Below, piece after piece: positions 24,950 through 37,793 of a stretch of 64,000 nucleotides of DNA. How positions within the stretch are numbered: the first letter of the stretch is position 1; each line of letters opens with the position of its first letter. The translations under genes were made by a program, and so were the position numbers. The stretch is from Mantis religiosa (lineage: Eukaryota; Arthropoda; Insecta; Mantodea; Mantidae), in the NCBI GenBank assembly GCA_030765055.1, contig CM060953.1:72521977-72585976 (forward strand), written 5' to 3'. Under the pieces are notes generated by a model. The model worked only from the letters and a program-made list of their open reading frames with translations. It did not search any database and was not told the DNA's origin.

Positions 24950-26280
24950 TACGAGGCATGTTTTTTAAGTCAGTACCGTTTTGCGATTCCGCCGCCGCAG
25001 CGGTACGGTCGGCGTTCCGCGCATGCGCGCTGGTTACCTACATCTCTTGTCTACGCACTGACGCCATAACAGTCTGATTCCTCATTGTATACGTTGGTTA
25101 CTGAGTGTTTAAGATGCCTCCGACAATCGTGAGTCCCGCCGATTGTGCAGTACGGGCTGTTATACGATTTCTTAGTGCTAAAGGCGTAAAACCGATCGAT
25201 ATTCATCGTGAGATCTGTGAAGTTTACGGACAAAACATTATGAGTGATGGAATGGTAAGGAAATGGGTGAGAGCATTTAAAGATGGCCGCACAAATGTGC
25301 ATGATGAAGAACGGAGTGGGCGTCCTTCGGTCGTTACTGAAGATTTGGTGCAGAAAGTGGACGAAATGATGAGAGAAAACAGACGCTTTACAATTTCATC
25401 ATTGGACGACTATTTTCCTCAATATTCTCGTAGTGTTTTGTATCGCATTGTGACCGAGAACTTGAAGTACTGGAAATTGTGTTCACGTTGGGTTCCGAAA
25501 ATGTTGACGGATTTTTCACAAAATCCAACGTTTAAGCAGTCCGTTGACTTTCCTTGAACGGTACCACAATGAAGGTGACGATTTTTTAGACCAAATTGTT
25601 ACTGGTGACGAAACATGGGTGGCCTACGTCACACCAGAATCGAAACAACAATCCGTGGAATGGCGACATTCGTCATCACCCACAAAAGTGAAGTTTAAGC
25701 AAACAATTTCTGCCCGGAAAATCATGTGCACAGTTTTTTGGGACAGAAGGAGTATTGCTAGTGGAGTTTTTGCCTCGTAATGAGACAATGCAGCGTCTTA
25801 TTGTGAGACATTGAACAATCTGCGCCGTGCAATCCAGAACAAAAGACGTGGCAAGTTAATATAAGGGTATGGTTTTGCTGCATGACAATGCCCGTCCTCA
25901 CGTGGTTAATCGGACCAAAGATCTCATCAAATCTTTTCAATGGGAAACTCTAGATTATTCTCCATACAGCCCTTATCTGGCGCCCAGCGACTACCATTTG
26001 TTCCTGCACTTGAAGGAACATCTGGGCGGTCAGCGTCTTCAAGACAATAACGAAGTCAAAACAGTTGTGATACAGTGGTTAACACGTCAGACGGCAGAAT
26101 TTTATGAGGTTATTCGAAAACTGGTGCCACGTTATGACAAGTGCCTCAATATTCACGGAAATTATGTAGAAAAGTAGATTAAGGTACAGGCTTTTATGTA
26201 AAAATAAAATTGTTGCGATATCTATGCACGTCTTTTTTATTTCCAAACGGTCCTGACTTAAAAAAAAAAAATGCTTTGTA
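24950..26280 (+). mobile_element. Full-length DD34D mariner with broken transposase
   Basis: About 1.33 kb, the usual mariner size, flanked by TA at both ends (24950-24951 and 26279-26280). Terminal repeats of about 34 bp match imperfectly (AAGTCAGTACCGTTTTG on the left; AAGTCAGGACCGTTTGG reversed on the right). The transposase starts at 25105 and is split over frames by at least two frameshifts. It covers the N-terminal helix-turn-helix region (25105-25557, including WVPKML), TGDETW with the first D at 25607-25609, HDNARPH with the second D at 25884-25886, and YLAPSDYHLF with the third D at 25989-25991. The spacing of the last two is 34 residues. All three catalytic residues survive, but the frame does not. 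The usual YSPDLAP reads YSPYLAP here. Confidence 0.93.
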
Positions 26281-27642
26281 CATGGGAGATGAAGCAATTT
26301 TCTGAGCACTGAAGTTACATCTCTGTAGTTATTAAACATGTTGTAATTAAGATATAAATTTATACTTATTTATCATGCTGTGCAGAAATAGGCTACATCA
26401 GTCAGTGGCACTTGCTCACATTTCTCCCCGGCAGCTATTGCTGTCTTATCGCTTCAGCAGGGCAAACAATAAGTGAATGCAGGAAGAGAATTTAACGTGT
26501 CATACTAGAGCTGGGATTTATATGCACTATAAAGTATGAATATATGCATCTTTGTACTAAAAACTTGCTGAATATGCTCCAAAACTTTATAATTATTTCA
26601 TTTTTCTCACATTCATTAATCTTGAAGTAATCAAATAGCAAATTCTTAGGACATAGGCACTAATTATTATGTATTAGTCTCTCTTAATCTAATTTAGTAT
26701 TATTATGTGTTTCAAATGGGAAGAGTTCTTGCATGTAGCCAATCATATACGTCAGAGCCTTCACTGTTGCCACCTCGTCATCCCCACTCTTTTTATATGT
26801 CCCTCTCTCTCGCACACTTGTGAGTGTTCCTGCCGCTAGACGTAAGGGAAAGCAAACTGAATTTTCCAAAGTTTTATAATAATGCAGTTGTTTAAATCAC
26901 AATCGCAACATGGATATTCGTATATTACGCAAGTGGTTTAAATATTTAATTTAAAATTAACTATAGCTTATGAATTATTTATTTTTCTAATTCAACGAAA
27001 ATGTCAAAAGTGCATCCGTATAGCTGTGAATGTTACTTACGTTAAGAGATAATTCGTCATTGTCATTGTCTTCAACGTCTGAATACTGCAAATTTGTGAT
27101 GATAGGTTTCAAAATCTCGTTATGTGCTATTTCTTTCCAAAAGTCGTCGTCTTGTAGTTTATCTGACGTCTCTCTAAGTTTTCCCAGTCTTGTTGCGTTC
27201 CTTGTCAATTTTTTCGTGAATAAGTCATTCAACGTCAGTCAGTTTAAAAATATTATTTCTGTTTGCAACATAATTTGAGCCGACATTGTATTGTTCTAGC
27301 AGTAGTAAGGGGGAGGGGAGGTGGATCACGTCTCATTGATTCAGCTGATAAACTTTTTCATGGAAGATAAACTGAATAATGATGCTTTGAACTCTCTCTT
27401 CATAAACAAAGATATAATGTGACCAGACACGTTCTGCCACACTAGCAAGAAGTGTATCGTTTCCTCTCATCGAATTTAACAAACACCTTGGCATATTCAA
27501 AGTACATATTTCCTTTACCACGTCATGTCAAATGTTTACGTTTCAGTTCTGAGTAATTTCCAATATACGTTTACGCATACATGCCAAACAATAATGGTGT
27601 TCAATACAGTGCTTATGTTGCAATGCGTGTTATAATATGATA
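26281..27642. other. No recognised gene; one acidic ORF
   Basis: A minus-strand open frame of 81 codons at 26987-27232 encodes an acidic peptide with the stretch SDVEDNDNDELSLNV. A second frame (27333-27521) lies upstream on the same strand. Neither has a domain I recognise. They could be the remnant of a transposon protein, but this is only a guess. Confidence 0.35.
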
Positions 27643-28118
<476 letters not shown>

Positions 28119-28864
28119 TATTGGAAAAACTATCTGAGCTAAAAATATGTTTTTGTACGGTTATGTTAAATACATTACTCATTCCTTCCTCAAGGATCAG
28201 TTTCTGAAAAATATGAATTTTTGTCTTAGCGCGGATAGTATTTATTAGAGATCGATTAGTTTGTCGCTCATCACACACCACATGGGGGGAATGCAATACG
28301 ACAACACCGCAGGACTCCGATTGGTTACTCACCTAGTAGCGCTCAAGGACAAACATCATCCCATTTGAAACACATTATAGTCGTGTTTACTGTAGTAAAC
28401 AAATATTGTTCACCGTTTTCTGGAAGAAACGATGTTGACAATTAAAATGTTTTTATATTTTTATGGGCAAGCTAGTTGTTTGTAATGTTGTGTAATTTAT
28501 AATATTGTGTTGCAGGACGCCTATAACAATAGCATAACTAATATGTTTATTTCAGTTAAATATACCCAACAATCACTAAATCAAAAATAGCGTTTATTTC
28601 TAAAATGTTTCGAAAATACAAAAAGAAAGCTTAATGCTTTAGCACACTTGCACAGTTCTATATTTCCATCTGTTGTTAAAGAGTAGGATTTCCATCAATC
28701 CAGCAATATCAAAGCAAATGTACTTTATTGCACTTTTTCTTCGGCATTGTAATATTTCCTTTCCTACTACTCACATTTCAGAAATTATGATTAACAGCAC
28801 ATTAGTACAACCAAAAAAGTAAGTGAAAGTGACACTTCTTAATTCTTGGACTTGTTACCGTTTG
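28119..28864. other. No gene seen
   Basis: No recognised feature. Confidence 0.45.
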
Positions 28865-29485
28865 CAAGACCAGGCTGGTCTTTTGTACCTATGTCCCAAG
28901 TGGGGCATCCCCGGGAGATAGGATAAGGCGAGAGGAGACGGAGGGCGGCCGATTACAGTCAGACCAGAGTCACCATAGTACAGAAGGTGAGGTAAAAACT
29001 CCCCGGTGGTGGATTTAAAACAATCGGCATTCCACCTGCCATGGCTCCGAAACAGTCACATGGCCGGTTCGGAGACTGGAGGCCGCCTCATCAGAGCAGA
29101 GTACTCCAGGCAGTCTTGCACCACCAGCTTCCCAACTGCCGCGCTTCTGAATCGGCCCACTAAGCCGGTTCGGAGAACGATGTCAGTCTCGCCGGCGGGG
29201 AATGTGTTTTCATCAGAGCCTGTCATCCCACCACGCACCGCCGAGACTCCTGCCGACACTGCTAACCTGAAAGAAACCACCTGATGAGAGATGATATGAA
29301 GTGATGATGGAGGAGAAATGGAACGACAGCAAATTCGTGGGGTTGCAATGAATCTACCCAGCATTCACCTAGCGACCCGGAAAACGCCCAAAAAACCCAT
29401 GGTTCAGGTAGGTTGCCCACCTGGAATCGAACCCGGACTTCTCGAATGCTGGCCACAGACGAAACCACCTGAGCCATCCCGCTCG
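28865..29485 (-). mobile_element. GC-rich tRNA-headed retroelement, ~620 bp
   Basis: The minus strand begins at the right end with CCGAGCGGGATGGCTCAGGT (box A TGGCTCAGGTGG) and box B GGGTTCGATTCC. It continues for about 600 bp of GC-rich sequence unlike its AT-rich surroundings. Imperfect target duplications GTTACCGTTTG (28854-28864) and GTTACGTATTTG (29486-29497) flank it. Open frames on both strands (up to 102 codons) have no motif. It behaves like a long tRNA-derived SINE or a SINE with an unrelated body; no second copy is in the window. Confidence 0.6.
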
Positions 29486-29497
29486 GTTACGTATTTG

Positions 29498-29755
29498 AGG
29501 AAGTAGAAAAAGTATTGTTTTCGCATATTTTCTTTAAGTTACTCGCCAATTGCTACATAACCAGACTCAAATACATTATCAAACATTTAGTTTTATAAAT
29601 TATAGCTCTGTTGTTCAAAGCAGAACCCTTACTTTAACTAATGAGCCACAACACATAGTAAAACTTGCTGAAAATATAAATATATCGTCAGTGTGTGTAT
29701 GTATTCGAATCCACAATATGCGGAAAAATTTAAGCAGAGAATGTGTGAATCATGG
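29498..29755. other. No gene seen
   Basis: No recognised feature. Confidence 0.45.
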
Positions 29756-30906
29756 TACAGATGTATTTTTTTTTTATCTTGACAAGTGCAGAGCGATGCG
29801 CAGTGGTATCTGGAAGAGTCCACCTCAGAACGGTTGCAACTGGAGGGGAGGGCAGGTCAGTTGCGTACCAGTTGCGAGCAACTAAACACGTGCAGAGCTA
29901 CTCGGTAACACTACAGCTTGTTTCAAAATGTGCTTGTCTCCTGGTTCCACGAGAGCATTTATAAATGACGCCTCCTAGCAGCACGTTAGGAAATAAAGTG
30001 TTACATTTAAAAACACGAGAAGTAATAACCAATATCCATAGATTTATAAAAAGGGAACAATGGTCTGGGTCAGCTATAAAAATCTGGGGAAGGGTATTTC
30101 AGGCAACAGTTGTGTCTGAAAGCAGTTTAGGAGAGTTATTAAGGAAAGAAAAGCCGTTGGTGCTAGTGCAACAACGTCCTTCTCTATGCCCAGTAAATAA
30201 AGATTAAGAGCATGTAAAAAATCTAATTTGGATGTTTTAATTCAGAAGTAGTTAGGCGAAATATGAATAATTTTTAAAGCTCAGAAAAACAAAGACCAAC
30301 TTTGAAGAAAGTGCTTATGAAGCTAAAAATTCCATTGACTTCCAAGGCAGTGTCTGAACATTAAGAAGAGTTCTTTTGAAGCTAGTGTTATTTAAAAAAA
30401 AAACACTAAGCGTGACAGACAAATTTTAATCGAACATCGCACCATACGTGCAAAAAGGCTTAAGTATTTACGAAATATTCGGAGATATCGAAGTGAAGTT
30501 TATATAGTTTATATGGATGAAACTTATATAAATACAGCACATATTGGACCATATGCCTGGAGTGAAATCGTTACAGGGACTCTGCAGCGATATTGTAAGG
30601 TCGACAGTTGTTTATCGTGCCTGCTGGAGGAGAACAGGGTTTTGTTCCATATGCCTATGTATGTACTATTTAAGTTCCAACAAAAGCGTGGAGATTACTA
30701 CCATATTAAGAATTCCAGCTTAGTTTATAAGAGCTGTAAAACTGACTTCGAGAGTGCAATTTGTTTTTAGACACCTTATGCACCGCCCTCCCCTCTCGCA
30801 ATCTTACGCGTTTGACGCATTGTGGCGATAGGTGCACTATCTCCACCACAGTTGCTATCATCCCTACCGCGCAGGATTCCTGTCAAGATAAAATAATACA
30901 TCTGTA
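29756..30906 (+). mobile_element. Tc1/mariner-superfamily DNA transposon with TA target duplication, broken ORF
   Basis: Terminal inverted repeats of about 25 bp (CAGATGTATT...ATCTTGACA, one-base differences) start at 29758 and end at 30904, each flanked by TA. Inside on the plus strand, pieces of a DDE transposase are visible over several frames: an N-terminal part near 29990-30210, and a block YMDETYINTAHIGPYAWS (30507-30560) with the first acidic catalytic residue, followed by a degraded FVPNAYV-like region. The latter resembles insect IS630/Tc1/mariner elements related to ITmD37D. Multiple frameshifts and stops are present. The second and third catalytic blocks are not readable. Confidence 0.72.
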
Positions 30907-30966
30907 CTCCAAATGACATTACAGATGATGAATCTGAATTTGAGGCCCAGAAACATTATTATAGAT

Positions 30967-31088
<122 letters not shown>

Positions 31089-32424
31089 TAAAAATTATAA
31101 CAGTTATAAAACAAAAAGGCTAAACAGAATCTCTTGTACTTAATAACAGAGGTAATTATATATTAAGTTCTCAGTATTAAGTTGTTGAATCGTTGAATTT
31201 GATATGATATCTTAAAATGTTAGTTACTTGTGCATTCTATATAATAAATACATATTTAATTATCTTAGTGTGCTGTTATTAAGTGCTTCAATATTAGCTT
31301 AGCGCTTTTTCACTAAGTCTTTTGTAGCATCCAAGTGCTCAATTTTAGAAGTAAAAAAAAAAAATAAAAAAGATAATGGATTAAGGAATAATAGGGACCA
31401 ATGAAAGCGTTATAGTTTTACAGTTAGATGTGTTCTTCAGCCGTCCAATAATACAACTTCTGCTTTTAACAACTCCGTACAATGTGCAGTAATAATATTT
31501 CTACGGAGGTAGGAGGTAAATCCTGCTGGAATTTATCACCAGATATTAGCATAATATGACAGCAGCTGCACGAAGCGGAGAAAAGACTGCGGAAGTCGAG
31601 AGATTTTTTGATCAAGAGAATAAGCGAACGGTGATGAAGTGAAGAAAGAAAGCAAAAGAATTACGTGTTTATGCATGTTAGATAAATACTTTATCTTGTT
31701 AGATGAAGGAAACCTAAGGGCTTACAAACCTGAATAGTTGTTAAAGTGAAATACTTATAACCATCAGATTTGCATATTCGCAACGGCTGTGCTAGCTCAA
31801 ACGTTTTGTTCATCTTAAAACTTTTAAAGGAATAAAATAAAACAAAATTATTCATGTACCGACACATAAAAAGTAAGTTGTTTTCTCAGTAAGTTTGATT
31901 ATAACTGTGTGACACTTAAAAGTTTTCTATTTTATTGGTATCTTTTATATTTTAGCTCCGCATTGGAATAGTGTTGCAAACCTCTATCACGTTCAAAACC
32001 TTTCATTTACCCAGTTTCCAGTAATTACGAGAATTGCCTCCAGTACACTAATGGTTGCCTGTAAATGCACATTTGTGGTCACTGGTTGACTGCAACAAAC
32101 AAAGCGAAGCACACAGTATGCATAGTATCCAGAAATGTCGCAACCAAACAAATTTGTATATCCCAGCTGTATTCCCGTGTCCCTTTTGCCTATTTGCAGC
32201 ATATATGTTTATGTCAATACATTATAGATTTCATATGTTATACATGCCAGCGAAGCAAATAAATGTAGCATTTGAGGAAATTATCTTTGAAATTATTGCA
32301 GTGTATTGCAGCCACCAGGGGCTGAGCAGAGAGGTTCAGAAGAGGTCAGTTAAGGTGTTATACAAATTCAGTGTCAGCTGTTCATTTAGTATTTAAATAC
32401 GAGAGAGATTTAAACTCGTAAAAA
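31089..32424. other. AT-rich, no gene seen
   Basis: A 113-codon plus-strand frame at 32055-32396 shows no motif. Nothing else recognised. Confidence 0.5.
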
Positions 32425-32995
32425 TTGGAAAGATAGACTGAAAAATTCGATGCCATAGCGGGGATTTGAACCACGGATCCTCTGGTTGCCTTCCAGCCGC
32501 TCTAACCCTTGACCTACTATGGCCAACGTGCCGTCATGACATTAAATTCTCCAACTGACTCGTGCAACCAGAGGATCCGTGGTTCAAATCCCGGCTATGG
32601 CATTGAATTTTTCAGTCTGACTCTATCTTTCCATACTTTAGCCTACATACGTCCACTGTAAAAGAACAATTAATTTCCATTAATTGACCTAATAGTGGTT
32701 AACTATAAAGCCTGGGCCTTAAAGTACTTACATGTTGCAAGTCGCCATTAAGGGAGTTGTTTCATGTGTTTATGAGAACTACTAAGTGGTTTACGCGAAA
32801 AACACGAGTCAGTTGCAGAATTTAATATCATGTTGGCACGTTGGCCATAGTAGGTCAAGGGTTAGAGCGGCTGGACGGCAACCAGAGGATCCGTGGTTCA
32901 AATCCCGACTATGACATTGCATTTTTCAGTCTGACTCTATCTTTCCATACTTTAGCCTACACACGGCCAGTGTGATAGAACAATTTCCATTGTAA
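32425..32995. repeat. tRNA-like fold-back repeat, locus 1
   Basis: Left part (32425-32560): a minus-strand unit with GGAAAGATAGACTGAAAAATTC at its outer edge and a tRNA-like sequence at 32451-32523. It is joined head to head to plus-strand units whose box B motifs lie at about 32581 and 32895, 314 bp apart. The plus-strand unit contains TTTTTCAGTCTGACTCTATC after the tRNA-like part, then a body with GTCGCCATTAAGG, GTTTATGAGAACT and AACACGAGTCAGTTG. The same family forms the array at 54012-55246 and a fragment at 58025-58225. Confidence 0.85.
32451..32523 (-). tRNA. tRNA-like sequence (pseudo-tRNA), 73 nt, in a fold-back repeat
   Basis: On the minus strand, 73 nt fold as a cloverleaf: 7-bp acceptor stem GCCATAG/CTATGGC with A at position 73, TA at 8-9, and D arm GGTC...GAGC (one mismatch; GCTC...GAGC in other copies). 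The anticodon arm is GCTGG/CCAGA around a 7-nt loop AAGGCAA. T arm CGTGG/CCCCG pairs at four of five positions around TTCAAAT. Box A and box B are near consensus, and a run of five T follows a few bases downstream. The anticodon position would read GGC (Ala), but base 33 is A rather than the near-invariant T, so I treat it as a tRNA-derived repeat head, not a working tRNA. Confidence 0.55.
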
Positions 32996-33576
32996 AAAAT
33001 TGGAAACTTGGAATAAATCTGCAAATAGAATGCAACAAAAGTACTACAAAATCTGCTAACCGAAGAATACAACATAAACCAGTGACTGATTCTATTAATG
33101 GATATTCCTTAAGTCGTTAAACGAAAAGTTTTATAATTTTGAATGTGTTAATAAAGATTTAAACAATAAAGTATCTTTAACTGAAAAATACGGTTATGCA
33201 TAATATTAAATATTGCTTTAAAAACTTACACTACAATAAGTAACAAATGTATTTTTGTAAAGGCAAGCATGAAATGAGTGAAAATCAACAATGCTTAATG
33301 TCAAATAAAATAGCAGATCACTGAAATAGCTACTGCAAATCATGACAATCACAGTGCAATCCTTAGTGGCTTAAATTCAGAATTGTTAAAGATATTAAGA
33401 AAATAATTTCATCAGTGAGATACATAATTTACCTAATTATAATCATATACTGTTATACTATCGAACATCTGTAGAAATGGTTCCGTGTCTCTGTTGATAT
33501 TATTTCGGGTCTCTTTCCCCAGCTTTAGGCAGCTAATAGCCGCTACTTCACTTTATTTTTATCAGTAACCAGATCG
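32996..33576. other. AT-rich, no gene seen
   Basis: No recognised feature. Confidence 0.5.
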
Positions 33577-34330
33577 TCCGCCTCGATAGCATATATTGTA
33601 CCGTCTGCCTCTTGTTCAAGGGGTCGCGAATTCGAATCTTGGGTAGGGTGAGTTACCTAATCTCTGTTTCATATAACCTTGCCCCGCGGACATGTATCAC
33701 TCCGCGTGCAACTACCTTCCCGCTCATCCTAATAGGCTAATGCTTTCGCGCCATAGGCCATAGGCGGTGCCTTCCCGTCACATTTAAAGCTGTAGTAAAC
33801 GTCATAATAATTGCCAGGAAGATAGATAAAATCATACAAATAAGAATATGAAGGCATACAAATATACAACTTTACAATGAAACCGAGCAAGTTGAAACTG
33901 AATGAATGAGCAGTGAAACTGAAACAAGTTTATAATGAAAGGCTTCGGCCTTTTCCACTGCGATTTTTTAAAACCAGCACACATACCTTGCAAAACTGCT
34001 TGTTTTTCAGACTTAAAAGTCGTGTCACGCCATACATGTCGTGTCCCCTTCATTCACCCAAGTCTCCTCAAGGTATTTTGCGATTTGCATCCCGGTACAG
34101 TCTGATTGTCCTTAAATAACGCCTTCGCCACACAGCAAATATCGCCCCTGGAGTGGTAAGCTTTCCGTTTCAATTTCATGGCGCGAAGTTTGTACGCATC
34201 TAGCACACCTGTAAGTTCAGAGCACAGCTGTTCGACTTCTCTCACTAACAAAGACGGATTCTTCTCTGTGAGTTTAGTTTGGTAACTCTAAGCTCTATGG
34301 ACTCTGCACACATGTGAGCATCTTGTTTTA
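33577..34330 (+). repeat. Family 1 SINE split by ~620 bp of other sequence
   Basis: The head GTCCGCCTCGATAGC ... GCGAATTCGAATCTTGGGTAGGGTGAGTTACC (33577-33658) is a diverged family 1 SINE. Its 3' body resumes only at about 34278-34317 with GGTAACTCTAAGCTCTATGG. The sequence between (33660-34277) has no motif I recognise apart from open frames of up to 73 codons. It could be an insertion, or the two pieces could be separate fragments. Confidence 0.55.
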
Positions 34331-35269
34331 AAACAAGAGGTAACCAGATCTTATCGGGAGTGCTAGATACTGACAACAAATTTTTCACTGAAGTTGAGTG
34401 ATTTAAAGGAAATTGGCATGTTGCAAAAGCGCAGTTCAGTCCTTTGTAAGAGGCAATTCAACTTCTGCCAGAAGAGAATTACACCACGAAAAAGTACAAA
34501 ACGGCGAATAAAATACAAATTAAAGCCAAATACTTGTTTAAGTATCCGTTCATCATTGATATACTTAAATATACAGTACTGCAAATGAAATATTGACGTC
34601 AGTGGGAGACTTTTAAACATATTATATATTAGAACATTGTAGGTAATATTTTGAACATATTTGTTACTTAAAGTATCAACATTTTATTAATTCTGTTCAG
34701 GGTGATACAGTAACTTCAGTATAAAACCCTACGAGAAACACTATACATACGAAAATATTAAGCTTGAGGACTGCATAACAATTTTATTTTAACTCGAAGG
34801 AAACTTTTAAGTCAGAAACCTTTTTGTATTTTCAGATTTCTATCAACATTTGCGTTATTTTCTCGAAAACATGCAATATATTCACTCAACTTCTGATAAA
34901 CGTATATTACAACATGAGTATCCAAAATGTGAAGGCAATAAGCATTCGCGAAAGGAATATATTATGAACAAATGAATTGATTGTTTCTAGTTGTGTAAAG
35001 CAGTGCACAGTTATGTAGTGTGCAGTATTGTGAGATGAATGATATTTCATTTTAAACTATACATGCAGGGATTTCTTCTTAGTTATATATGAAAGGTTAA
35101 ATTTTTTGTTTTATTTTCGCTGCCTTGAGGATTAACAGTCCTATACTTCCTTTATTATATCCTTAACCCTGTAATTATTAAAACTTGAGATGATATCCTT
35201 TATCAATAAATAAGTTATAAACTTAATGAATAAGCTTATGTCTTGAAATCATAATGAAAGGGTTAAAAT
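34331..35269. other. AT-rich, no gene seen
   Basis: No recognised feature. Confidence 0.5.
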
Positions 35270-36720
35270 CCCTTATTAACCTTCATTTACTTAACAAGGG
35301 CCTGCCCTTGTTAGGGCGGTGTCTCCGATTCGAGGCTAGCAGAACGTCTCGTCACACACCATGTCGGCATTGCTGTGGCTATGGCCACGACACCACCTCC
35401 TGCGCTGCACCTTCCAGGTGCCACTACTTTTACATACAGAGGATCTACTCCCATTAATCCTGGACCCGTAGGACCAAGGATCCGGGCCTCCTTCTACCTG
35501 GGAGCAATGGAAACTCCGGGGGTCTTTCCATGGGGCAATACCTTGAGTACAAAAAGCCACCTCCCCCCATCGACTACAAAGTCAAGACGGGTGGAAGTGG
35601 ATACGCCACTTACGCACGTCAACCCCGCAGGGAAGACTACCGATATGACCTGGGGCCGCCTGGTGATCTAGCACAGCTTCTAGTAGCTCTGCTGGCTAGT
35701 ACCCGGGAATTGTGAGGCAAACCTCTACCCCCTCCGGGCGGCCTTAGCCTGGCCGGAGGTACCCAATTCCCCGTGGGTTCGGGAACACACTGCCCCCTCG
35801 GCACCGTGTCTCACATCGCAGTGCACCAGACACGACCTCCGCTTTTGGCGCCGGTACTGCGCCACCTGCGATGGCTGCGGCCACTTCACGGGCCAGGCGC
35901 AGTGCTCCCTTTATCCACGCAGCTCCACGGTAACGACACTTCGGACAGCACAGCAGCCCACAGCCGTACTATCAGCCGCCGCCGCCCTCAGGGAGGACCT
36001 GAAGGCCGCCCTTTAGAACCTCCAACATGAGGTGCAGAGTATCAGCGTGCGCCTAGCCACGCTTGAAGTCAAGATCACCGCATCCGCCTCCTCAGACAGC
36101 CTACAAAACCTCCACGCCGAAGTCCTTAACATAACACCACGACTCACAACGCTCGAAGATTCCATCAAGACCACGACTGCCAAGAATCACCGTACCATCC
36201 AGGATCAACTTGCATCTATAGTACCAAGCACCAAAGCAGTTGTGACTCAATCAAAACGACGACAGCTGAATCACACCACACCATACAGGACCAACTGACA
36301 TTCACATCAACAGGAATCAACAATATCGCGCATCGTCTCGACAAACATATGGAACTCACAGCCAGCTGCGATAGCAAGCTGTTCCGCATAGAAGAATACC
36401 ACAAGTTCATCCACGCCGAACGCCAGCGCACCGGTACTGGAATGCCCTCCACACCAAGACCTGGTCCTCCACGAAAATATCACTAACTAGAATACCCAAG
36501 AATGCCTTCTCCTACCACTCACCACAACTCTTCCACGCCACGTTCAGGGCCTCCAGCCATGCTCGTTGCGCGGACCCGTAAACTTGCACGTCTCCGTTAC
36601 AGACGGAAGTATGATAATCGCCTTAAATAACGAGGGTGCACTTAGCGGGACCTCCCAACGGCTGAGATAAAGCCACCCAATCTCCCTCACCACTTTTCAC
36701 ACCGACTTCCCTTTGCTATT
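35270..36720 (+). mobile_element. GC-rich element with zinc-knuckle and coiled-coil peptides (LINE ORF1-like)
   Basis: A sharply bounded GC-rich island in AT-rich DNA. At about 35355-35400 the plus strand encodes CRHCCGYGHDTTSC, an exact CX2CX4HX4C zinc knuckle. Near 35850-35905 a second cysteine-rich stretch, CATCDGCGHFTGQAQC, appears. It is followed by a 36032-36298 frame of 88 residues with heptad-like hydrophobics (VRLATLE, PRLTTLE), suggesting a coiled coil. Zinc knuckles and coiled coils are typical of Gag/ORF1 proteins of non-LTR retrotransposons. Stops separate the parts. The segment 35430-35730 recurs at 50965-51240 and, inverted, at 56690-57020. Confidence 0.6.
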
Positions 36721-36725
36721 GTTAA

Positions 36726-37081
36726 AAAAGTGTGTTTTATTTGATCCAGATTTATCATGAGAAGTAAAATGAGTACCTAATAATTTCGAAAAATATTCGA
36801 AATTTTATATGTAAAACTAGTAAGGTAAAACAGAATTTCCAAGAAAAAGTACAGCTCATTAAAATACAGTTTATCACAAAGAGTTTCATATATTATATGC
36901 AAATATGTTATATTAGCATTTTTAGTAATTTATTAGGTAGTTTATTAGAAATATGAAGTCGTTATGGGCTCACAATTACAGTTATTATTGTAGTATTGCC
37001 AGATTAAAACAAAATCTCGTTGAAATTCATTACGCTTTACAGGAAGCAGATATCGAGATTCCATACGAATAATATTTTCCA

Positions 37082-37162
<81 letters not shown>

Positions 37163-37793
37163 TGTGCCATCAACGTTTTAACTATATCCTAAAATTCGTA
37201 TATATATAATTATCACCCTTTAAATGAAATGCAGCAAGGTAATGCTAATTAATTAGCAGTTTTGATTTATTTTCCACTGTCTTTTTCATCTGTTTTAGCT
37301 ATATCATTCGTTCACCAAACATACAGAGAACACTCGGGAATTATTCTACGCAGCTCATGGTTTGGATCACGGTGGTAAAGGGTTTTATGTTACTTGATAC
37401 CAATATAATTTTCCTGTAACTCGAGATTTTGGCGGTAGCTGTCTCAGAATTGTCCCTAGAGTTAAATACTATCCAAATTATTCATGATTATATGAGAACA
37501 CTACCGATGAAGTCAGACATTCAAGTGAATTACAATATCCAATCTATATATAGCTTTGTTACGGTAATACTGATGCAAACAAATTCTACAGTATATCCAC
37601 GCAGAGAGCATTTCAAATTCTACATTCAGCAATTATAAACTGACAACGAATAGCCTATAGCTCAATGTAACAAGATTCTGATTACCGACAAACTTGCTGA
37701 TGTATTTGAACGAGTTACATGGACATTGGTACTGACATTGTCTGTCTAATTATATATTTTAGCTTTTGTGCAGCCTTAGTAATAAAAGTTCCC
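36726..37793. other. AT-rich, with an AT dinucleotide repeat
   Basis: Contains (AT)n at about 37086-37155. I see no gene. Confidence 0.7.

Noticed and set aside
29006..29364. Overlapping frames of 92 and 102 codons on opposite strands
   Set aside because: GC-rich sequence has few stops. They lie inside a tRNA-headed repeat and carry no motif.
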